This document shows, piece by piece, positions 56,035 to 64,000 of a DNA stretch of 64,000 nucleotides. The notes beneath the pieces were generated by a model. The model was given only the letters and a program-made list of their open reading frames with translations. It did no database searches and was not told the DNA's origin. The DNA is from Biomphalaria glabrata. Taxonomy: Eukaryota > Mollusca > Gastropoda > Planorbidae. The stretch's first letter is position 1. The number at the start of each line of letters is the position of its first letter. A program made the position numbers and the translations under genes. The DNA lies in contig NC_074716.1 in the NCBI RefSeq assembly GCF_947242115.1, positions 9,067,501 through 9,131,500 of the forward strand, written 5' to 3'.

Positions 56035-57230
56035 CTAAAATTTTAACAAAAAACACATTTAGTTTTCTATCAAATTAAAGACTTGCTATCAACTTGTTTA
56101 GTGCAACCTACTTACCGTTTGGCAAAAGCTTGCTTCAGAAAAAAAAACTTCCGCTACTTTGTATGTAAATCTGGTTATGCAAAACTTGGGGCCCACTCTT
56201 AGTATCCTAATAGTATCTGTAAAAGTCAAAGTAATTTAAGTTTTTCAGATGGACATAAAATTATATTGTACACAATTGCAATTTATAATTATGACTTTTC
56301 ATTTTAGCCCTAGTCCTACTTTAGTCAGCATTGTGAAAATATTGAATATAATAGCCTAAAGATTACGGGATACGCTTTTTATTTCATATCACATCACAGA
56401 CTCAGTTGCGACATACATATTTTGCCACACTTATATAGACTAAACCGTTGTCCTCTGGATGGAGGGTGTGAGAATGAGATAACGATTGATCGTTGGCTAT
56501 GCAGTGTGAATGATGCAAGTTAAGCGGCACTTTCTTTAGCTGTCTGGGGTACACGAGAGGAATCCAGAACGCCAGAGTGAAAAGACGTGTTTTTGTAGTG
56601 AGTTAGATTTTATTTAAAACACCATTTTATATTATTACTAACATCTACATTTATTTCATTTTATCTCACGTTGAATTTGTCTATGTTATAAGAAAAGTTA
56701 TATTTTTAGAAATGTTCACAAAGAAGTTATTCAAATTTCATGAAGTTTTCATGAGTTAAGATATAATACGTCTAAAGCGGTTTAGTTGTCTACCGTTTGG
56801 TGTCATAAACAATACTTGCAAAGAACAAGAGGGGTCTATAAAAGCGGGCAGTGTAGTGTAATAATAATGATGACATACAGGTGTGTGTATAATGTCTTAC
56901 CTGTAGGGGTGGGGGCATTCTGGAAAGACTGACTGGCTGTACTAATTAGTTAATTAGTTGTTAAAAGCATTTTTTTAAAAAACCTTATAAGTGTTTATAT
57001 TTAAATAAATATGGTTTAAGAAACATGTAGACTCTTAATGCTGTTGTATAAAGTTTTTCATTACATTGAAAAAAGCTGTTTTTAGTTGCCAGACAATTCA
57101 CTAGTTGAATCGATGTGTGGACAATGAATGAAATACAAACACCAAGAAGTCGTTGCTATTGCATTTAGAGGTGTTGGCTGATGTGACTTGTTTAATGGGT
57201 TGACCAAAATAGATTGACTCTATGACTAGA
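56035..57230. other. Gene-free stretch
   Basis: No coding text is recognised. A short scrap near 56400-56465 (gcgacatacatattttgcca) is another LINE 3' tail piece. Confidence 0.4.
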
Positions 57231-57234
57231 AGGC

Positions 57235-57380
57235 TCGTATTGTAGACGATCTGGGCAGTCATTTCAATGGTCTCATCTCTAAACTCTGCCCACCGCCATG
57301 TCCCTCTGTTGGAGATTTTGGCTTGGAGAGAATCGCCCTCATTCTGAACGAATATCCAAAACATGGAAAACAAAGAAACA
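57235..57380 (-). mobile_element. Short interspersed repeat family E, copy 2
   Basis: Matches 14495-14650 through cccaccgccatgtccctc, ggcttggagagaatcg and gaatatccaaaacatgg. It is non-coding and its class is uncertain. Confidence 0.45.
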
Positions 57381-57384
57381 AAGG

Positions 57385-59270
57385 AGGAGGGGGGCGGGTA
57401 TGATGAAAGTCGAACGTCATACAAAGGACACGTGACATGACGCAAACCCATTGTCGATATTCTGAAGTTTATCGAAAAACTGGTGGCTAAGCTAAAAATA
57501 GCCCGAAGCTATAAAGATAAGTCACAAAAACAGATTGTAGTTTATAATCAAAAGAAGAAAAAACATGAAGTTTAAATGTAAATAGTTCTTCTTTTTAATT
57601 GTTTCGAAACTGGGAAGTAGAAGAACTAAATGTTACAGGATCTTATATTCAGCATTACAGCTAGGTGTTAGAATCTAGAACTTATCTAAGTCTGCCGTGT
57701 TCTCTTGAGGAAAACAAAAACTGATAGCAAGCTGAATAAAGTAAGAAAAAAAAATGCAACCTTGAACAGATATCTGGCGTTATATGATTGGCCTAGCCGT
57801 GTGTAATTGGGTCTGCTATGCAACCTACGTGATAACAACAGCTCGGCTGTGTTTCGTGTGCAAAGCGCTAGGCACAGCCAACAGACAGGTTTTTCGGGAA
57901 GTCTATTTTTACGTCTGCTCTTTGAATGGTTCTCAACTTCGATACCAGAAAAAGAGACTAGTTTCTTAATAAAATCTATATAGAGAGATATTTAGACTAT
58001 TGTTTTGGTAGTGACACTAATTTTTAGAAAACTAATTAATGTCCTTTCTGGGTTTTTAAATGTTTTCCCGCCAATAGATCTGAGTATAAAATTTAATTAA
58101 ATGAAGTCATCGTCTTGAAGGGAAGTCTTGTACGTGGCAATATGGCTATACACTGATTGAATTATTTGGCCCACAATTTATAGCACATTTATCTAATGCA
58201 GATCTAAAAATATTTTCAAACAATAAATAACAATTATGCCATTCATATGTGTATAATGATATGTTTCTTCTTAAAATAACGTACAATTTTGAAGTTACAT
58301 CGTCCATTTCTTCCCGACAATCGGTAAAAAAAATATAAATTATAAAACTAAATATAGATCTACATTTAATCATAAAAGTAGGCCTATATATAATTTAGAT
58401 CTATTTAAAACATCTATATTTTAATATTACCTCATATAAATATAGGTATATTACAACTACACAATAGATGTTATACATAGATATTGTCTCAAAATCTAGA
58501 TCTATATAGTCTATATAGGCCTAGAATCTATAGTAGATCTAGATCTATATAGTTTTTTTTTTCAGGAAATAAAAATTAAAAAAGAAATTGTATATTTTAT
58601 AGATCTATAAATACTTACATTAAGAATCTATAATAAGTATTGCGATTATGTCTCAGAAGCTATAACGCTTTGATAAATATTTGTTTGTTAGTACTACATT
58701 TGTTTTTCGATTTACTTTTTAAATTTCCAATTGACTGCTAAAGTAATGTATGGAGCTTAATATATGTTTTGTTAACGCTAATGCGCATGCGTAGAAAATA
58801 TAACACAATATTAGGTAGGGTTTTTCAAGCCTAGCCTGGGAAATGACTCATCCACTGAAGGTATCACATTTGTTTAGCAGTATTTCCTTAGCTGAGTGTA
58901 ATTTTCCAGATTCTAGTGTTTTGGTTTAGCTGCCTTAAAAGAATTTACAGGGCATATAGACCTAAGAAAACTTTTTTCCCATTCAATATTAGCGCTATAA
59001 AATATAGATCTAGTTACGTTATTTTTTTTTCAAAACTATCTTTGGAAAAATAAAATATTTTGCCCGGTTCCAAATCATTATTCTGTGTTTTTTTGTTTTT
59101 GTTTTTTTTAGCTTGAGCGGAACTAGTGACTATTTTTAGTTTATCGGGAAAACACAGAATTAATTGAAACCATACCCGTTTGTTGTGTAAACATAGTTTT
59201 AACATTTTTAGATTTATGACGTGACAGAGGGGCTATGGAAATTTAAAACACTATTTTAAATAAAATATCC
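57385..59270. other. Gene-free stretch with CTAGATCT patches
   Basis: No gene is recognised. Positions 58355-58630 are rich in agatctatat, ctatataggcctag and tctagatctat motifs. Short open frames at 57784-57969 and 58146-58373 show no domain. Confidence 0.4.
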
Positions 59271-59277
59271 GGATGCC

Positions 59278-59455
59278 TGATCGGGGTGGCTGCCTTGTCG
59301 TGCGGTATGCACGCTAGACTGGCGTTCGGACTTCTCGATGGTCTTGGGTTCCTTCCCTGCCTGCTGCCATCCTCCGTCGTCCTGCGGGAGGTTTAGACTA
59401 GGAAGTAAATTATCTTCAATTCCGAAGGAACACCCGAAACATGGAAAACAATTAT
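59278..59455 (+). mobile_element. SINE type B, plus strand
   Basis: The head cggggtggctgccttgtcgt then gcggtatgcacgctagact, a mutated B box (cttgggttccttccct), body cgtcctgcgggaggtttag, and the end ccgaaggaacacccgaaac. It pairs with the minus-strand copy at 48315-48478. Confidence 0.75.
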
Positions 59456-59934
59456 TATCTTAGTAATAAGACGAAACGCGAGCTCTCCACAGACACTCGC
59501 TCTGTCCAACCAGAAAAAACTTTTGCCTTCAAACCAGAAGCTGGTTATATGGGCAACTGGGTAAATGCCCGATGGGCCTTTGCCTTAATTGGTCTTTTGG
59601 GGGCGTCCGAATGGGTAACTTTAAAATGTCAGTAAGTTCCATAAGCTTGACTGCACTCGCTTTACGTTGTATAAAAGATAAATTATGTAATGCTAGCCAC
59701 ATAGTCTGAAATAATGGATTGGCCGTAGGCCGTGCTTCTGTGGGTTTCAATTCTTACTCACTAAGAAATTAACAAACAACATAAGACCTATACTTTTTAT
59801 CGTTTCTCAAAAATAATAATAATAATCTTTATTATCCATAACAGAATGTGTCATACAATTTGTACATTGCGCCAAACAAAACATTATAAAAATAGAAAAC
59901 CAAAGATAAATTCACACCAGACTGTGACCTGTAA

Positions 59935-60222
59935 AAAAAAAAGTAAATTTCCCCTTTAAGACCTTGCGATCTATAGGGCTGATGAGGTTAAGGTCATCTG
60001 TTTCTTTGGGCAACGGTTAACGAGTAGGGTGTCATGTGGCAAGCACAACGACCAACCGCCTTTACTTTCCCCAACAAAAGTCAGGTACCCATTAGAGCTG
60101 GGTTGACTCACGGGCGCCCTAAAATCCCGAAATTCAAAATCCTAGCCTACACCGAGATTCGAACCCAGTACCCCAGGTTCGTAAGCCTAGCGCTTAACCA
60201 CTCAGCCACCGCGGCCACTAGA
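59935..60222 (-). mobile_element. SINE type A, nearly full length, minus strand
   Basis: On the plus strand it reads ttcccctttaagaccttgc, ccgcctttactttccccaa, tacccattagagctgggtt, cgagattcgaacccagtac and agcgcttaaccactcagcc. On the minus strand this gives a tRNA-like head with ggctgagtggttaagcgct and ggttcgaatctcg, the A and B boxes. Confidence 0.85.
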
Positions 60223-60389
60223 CTGTGACCTGACTCACTCATAATTTACATGTGAAAAGTTTACATCGGATATTTGAATTGTATTTAATGATTTGATTTC
60301 CGAGTGAACAAAATAGTTTTGGTGTCTGTTTGTTGTCGGTGTGTTGTATCGCTTTTGTGATGGTAAAATTACATAATCCGGACCCAAAT

Positions 60390-60560
60390 GATCGTAAACT
60401 AGAAAAGAGTGAAAATTCGACATCATAATATTTTAGACCAATCAAAGTTCTGATGCCACGGCTACTTTTTTCTTTTCTGAAAGCGAAAAATCTCATTTTA
60501 AAATCAGTTACGCAAGCTGTTTTTTTTTTTTCATAAAAATACACCACTTTTCTGTTCACT
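60390..60560 (+). mobile_element. Internal fragment of the AGCGGCCCCCG element family
   Basis: Shares gtaaactagaaaagagtg, cgacatcataatattttag, accaatcaaagttctgatg, cacggctacttttt and cgaaaaatctcattttaa with 44600-44750, and a further cataaaaatacaccac with the reverse complement of about 51150. The terminus is missing. Confidence 0.6.
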
Positions 60561-60956
60561 ATTAGTAACAAACACTGAAGGCTCTTTAGTAGGGGAGGAG
60601 ATATTCTTGCCATATTTTTAATACATTTATGCAAATGGTTTTAGATTTTTTTGTCAATTTTTTTTTTACAAATGTATTGCTAAATTAAGTAAGTTATGTC
60701 ATACGTACTACTACATTTACGTAATAAAAATGTTGACTATTTTTTAAAGAGAAAAAATCTATTTAATATGTATATAAGTCGGACATAATTTAAAACAACA
60801 ATTAATAAGTCGTTTTTCATAGTATCGCGTGTACAGCAGAGAGGCATTAAATGTATGGAACAGTTAACTAAAGGAATTTTTTTTCTTGAGGATTTGAATA
60901 AGAGATTAATCCTTTACAAAACAATTAGATTAATTAGATATTCATTATAAGACATC

Positions 60957-61210
60957 AGTTAGGCCAGGTTTACATCTAACTTCACATTCACTTTCACCTA
61001 TCCTTTGGTCTGCTAGACCGCTGGGCACCACACAAGATCTGTCTTCTTTCTCCATTCTTCTCTGTCATTTACCTTTGATAGAATTTCCTTTTGATATTCT
61101 TTCTGATAATATTGAAACCTGCCTTTTTACCTGCATGGGTGGACCACTTCGGGGGTCCGATTTTGAGTTTGTGTTTCCACACAAACTGTTTTTGTAACCT
61201 TGTTTGTTAT
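60957..61210 (+). mobile_element. SINE family C, second full copy
   Basis: Starts agttaggccaggtttacat and follows the 45047-45295 copy throughout, ending in gtttgtgtttccacacaaac and tgtttttgtaaccttgttt. It carries an extra tacctgcatggg segment. Confidence 0.75.
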
Positions 61211-61328
61211 TTTTCGTTTAGAGGGAGAAATTTCTTAATTTACCTATTACCTATAAGATAGAATTAATCTTTGGCATTCTTTGGTACAGTTTTATAAGAT
61301 CATCTTTCCCTCGACATAAACTAATTCT

Positions 61329-61520
61329 TAATGGACCTCATTCATCAATCGTAAACAAACAGCATATAGCCAAGTGCTAATATTGATAAAACAACGAAAA
61401 AAAACTGTGACGTGATAATCATTGTGTATTAAAAATGAGATCGTAATTTGTATAGAAGAGATAGAGAATCACGTGGCTAAATGTTGTTTGTTTACGCTTG
61501 GTGAATGAGGTCCATTGGCA
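61329..61520. mobile_element. Palindromic MITE of about 190 bp
   Basis: Left arm aatggacctcattcatcaat then cgtaaacaaaca; the right arm in reverse complement is aatggacctcattcaccaag then cgtaaacaaaca. The arms are over 30 bp with few mismatches. A clear target duplication was not found. Confidence 0.75.
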
Positions 61521-61984
61521 TTGCCGCTAGGCTTCGTATTGAGATGCAAGAAAAACCTTCCTCAGATATCCCCCCTGGAAACAGGTAAAAAAAAAAAAAA
61601 GATTAGACCGCAATGCACTGAGCATGCATTAGCATAACAAAATGCGATAAACAAAAGAGATTGGACTTATAGCTTAACGTAATGGATTCTTGAGCTTGAC
61701 TTCTTTATAATGCCCCCCCCCCCAACTACAATCGTTTTCATTTTTAGTCTTTTTAATTCTCCGAACTGTTTTACCGAAATTCACAAACAACCGTATCAAC
61801 AATTGCAATGTCAGAGAATTACATTAAATGTATTTCAGATGGAAACATTTGAGAGAGTAGATTTAAAAAAAAAATGAAATAAAATACGAATCAAATAAAT
61901 AGTAGGAGTATACTATTCATCTTTAGCTGTCAATAAACTTCTTTCACATAGCGTCACAAATGTTCAGATAATAGAATCAATTGA

Positions 61985-62145
61985 CATACAAAAGTCAGAC
62001 CTTTTAGGGCTAATTTATAGACCTGTAGTTAGCCCTCAGTAAAAAAAAAAAAAAGTCAGACCTTCTAGGGTTAACATTATCAGCCTGTAGTTAGCCCTCA
62101 GTTCAAAAGTCAGACTTTTTAGGGTTAACTTTATCAGCCAGTCTG
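61985..62145. repeat. Tandem repeat of about 57 bp, three copies
   Basis: Units share aaaagtcagaccttttaggg then gttaac-ttatcagcctg and tagttagccctcag. Copies start near 61988, 62052 and 62104; the last is partial. Confidence 0.8.
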
Positions 62146-62149
62146 ATGC

Positions 62150-63160
62150 TCTCTGCCAACATTCTAGAATGTGTATGAATTTTAAGATTCTAGGTGCAGA
62201 ATTACAGAAACGAACATTTTTCATCCGTTGTTGAAATCAAGATCTTAAGTAGCGTTGCTTTAATTAATTTTGATAGCTCATTGCTTATAGCATGAGAACT
62301 CGACTTCAAAACTATTAATGCTTTTCTTAAATAGTAAAGCTAAAAACATACGCAAACTAATATTATGATATGTATAACCATACATTTCAAAGGAATATAT
62401 AACTTACATTAGAGTAACGTCATTAGTAAAATCTTTAAATTTAAATACAGAAAAATGTAAAAAGTATAGTAGCAATAATAAATAATTAAACCATAACTTA
62501 CAAATAGAAAAACAAACCAAATAAAATACCCAGAAAGAATTTAATTATCTAACAAACTTGCATGATTAGACTACCACATAGATATGCGTAAGAAGTAGTG
62601 ATCTTCCCTTTGAAGTCACGCTTGTAATTTATTAGCTAAGATAACATAGGAGTCCGGTATCTTGTCATTGCCATGGCTGGTTTGATTTCAGAAGTACATT
62701 TGTTATTATGAGATAATAAGTAACGTTTTTTGCAGGATAATCATTGACTCTAGCTTGGCCACCAATATGTCAACTTTTTGTCAGAAATTACTCTTGTGCA
62801 GGTTTCTTCCAATACATCTATTCAAAAGAAAGCTTTAAATCATAGACAGCTGTTAGTCCTTGTGCTGCGCATCTAGGCTTTACATATTCAAAAACATCGC
62901 AAGGATCCTTAGTAGCTATTACTCATTCTCAAACCGTCTAATAGGCCTATAGTGAATCCCAGACTATGACCCGCGGGTTATGTTCGGCACATAACAAGGT
63001 GATATCTAACCCTTCAAAACTTCTGCCAACTATGCATATTATAAAATTTTCTAGTCAGTTTGCCTACGCCTAAGGCCTACGATTGGTGGTGGGGGTGGGG
63101 GGCCTGGTACAGGACTAAAAAAAAAATAGAGATATTATTGAGAACTTAGATCAGATCTCA
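62150..63160. other. Gene-free stretch
   Basis: No gene is recognised. Near 62405-62530 there is weak similarity to the CR1/Jockey-like LINE 3' end (agagtaacgtcattagtaaa, ataattaaaccataactta), too worn to delimit. Confidence 0.4.
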
Positions 63161-63164
63161 AACA

Positions 63165-63440
63165 TGACTCTATGTTTATTAGTCTAGCTCTGTCTCTACT
63201 ATGACTCTATGTTTAGGCCTACTAGTTTAACTGTCTCTACTATGACTCTATATTTAGGCCTACTAGTTTAACTGTCTCTACTATGACTCTATATTTAGGC
63301 CTACTAGTTTAACTGTCTCTACTATGACTCTATATTTAGGCCTACTAGTTTAACTCTGTCTCTACTATGACTCTATATTTACTAGTCTAACTCTTTCTCT
63401 ACTATGACTCTATATTTACTAGTCTAACTCTGTCTTTTTA
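63165..63440 (+). repeat. Tandem repeat of about 41 bp, six or seven copies
   Basis: Units share tctactatgactctatattt then aggcctactagtttaactgtc. Outer copies are shorter and lack ggcct. Confidence 0.85.
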
Positions 63441-63444
63441 CAAT

Positions 63445-63790
63445 TTCTATGGTGGCCAGATAAGATAACCAATGAGGAAGTGCTACAAAGAGTAGGGTGC
63501 CAGGACATCCGCTCTGTTATCAGCAGCAGACGCCTTGGCTGGCTTGGCCACGTCCGTAGAATGCCAGTAGGTCGACTTCCACAGGACATCATGTATGGCG
63601 ATCTAATAGAAGGCAGGAGAGCCGCTGGTCGTCCACTTTTACGTTATACGGATGTATGCAAACGCGACATGAAGCTCTTCAAAATCGACACTAACAGCTG
63701 GGAATAGGTAGCACTGGATAGATCTACATGGAGAAAGAGCATAAAGGAAGATTCCAGCATTGCAGATGCCATACACAACACGGTACGTGA
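63445..63790 (+). mobile_element. LINE C-terminal fragment
   Basis: Translation gives KITNEEVLQRVGCQDIRSVI, RRLGWLGHVRRMPVGRLPQD, GRRAAGRPLLRYTDVCKRDM and, past one stop, ALDRSTWRKSIKE. It is the same protein region as 433-1089. It is 5'-truncated and broken. Confidence 0.8.
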
Positions 63791-63870
63791 CGTTTTGGCG
63801 CCGCCATTTTGGCCGGGACGTTTTGGCGCGAGCCGTTTTGGCGACGGGACGTTTTGGCGCGAGATATCAT
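63786..63870. repeat. GC-rich GTTTTGGCG repeat
   Basis: About four irregular repeats of the core acgttttggcg, with cgccattttgg and gcgcgag spacers, in otherwise AT-rich DNA. It abuts the LINE end. No partner end lies within the window. Confidence 0.7.
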
Positions 63871-64000
63871 TAGACGATAATTTAATAAGCACGTAGCTTT
63901 TATAACAATGTTTATATTTATTAAGGTTTTGCTTATTTCATGAACATAGGCCTATAATAAGTCTGATTCCTGAATGGTAATGACATGCTATATGTGAGTT

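Overview
The window looks like nuclear DNA from a mollusc, most likely a freshwater pulmonate snail of the Bulinus/Biomphalaria kind. It is AT-rich and intron-rich. Repeats dominate it: tRNA-derived SINEs, several LINE lineages, hAT, Kolobok and Helitron elements, Gypsy fossils and many tandem arrays. A palindromic AGATCTAG-type motif is scattered through it, and it carries an IAP-type (BIR/RING) gene, a family known to be expanded in snails. The species is an inference from texture and gene content.

Three host genes can be supported by splice sites that keep the reading frame. (1) 17670-25896, plus strand: an eight-exon gene for a 972-residue protein in which a trypsin-like (PA-clan) protease-like region lies between a degenerate BIR and a canonical BIR, followed by a C-terminal IAP-type RING. 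All seven introns are phase 1 and the spliced length is an exact multiple of three. This is the most striking object in the window. (2) 36713-41468, plus strand: a three-exon gene for a 208-residue helical protein of unknown function. (3) 54479-52435, minus strand: a three-exon gene for a 529-residue protein whose N-terminal third is a clear paralogue of gene 2 and whose C-terminal two thirds carry a zinc-finger-like Cys/His cluster. Genes 2 and 3 point at each other across about 11 kb of repeats.

Layout. 0-17 kb: LINE ends, SINE pieces, two broken Gypsy fossils (3.65-4.99 kb minus strand with one LTR; 8.94-10.5 kb plus strand containing a 38-bp minisatellite), a CR1/Jockey-like LINE 3' end, a 14-bp polypyrimidine array and a decayed LINE reverse transcriptase. 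17-26 kb: the BIR-protease-BIR-RING gene, with SINE and other repeats in its introns. 26-36 kb: SINEs, a LINE 3' end, two related Helitrons (28480-29413 and 35354-36016), a Kolobok/THAP element with TTAA target duplication (31759-33060) and a decayed hAT transposase interrupted by a LINE end. 36-42 kb: gene 2, whose second intron holds a LINE reverse transcriptase and a second LINE that is itself split by a 573-bp hAT element with a perfect 8-bp target duplication. 42-52 kb: SINEs, minisatellites, long inverted-end elements and a 150-bp satellite carrying TGACGTCA sites. 52-55 kb: gene 3. 55-64 kb: nested LINE remnants, SINEs, a palindromic MITE and short tandem arrays.

No rRNA, stand-alone tRNA gene, CRISPR array or bacterial-type operon was seen. 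Exon models were made by reading splice sites and frames by eye. Family names rest on motifs, not on searches.
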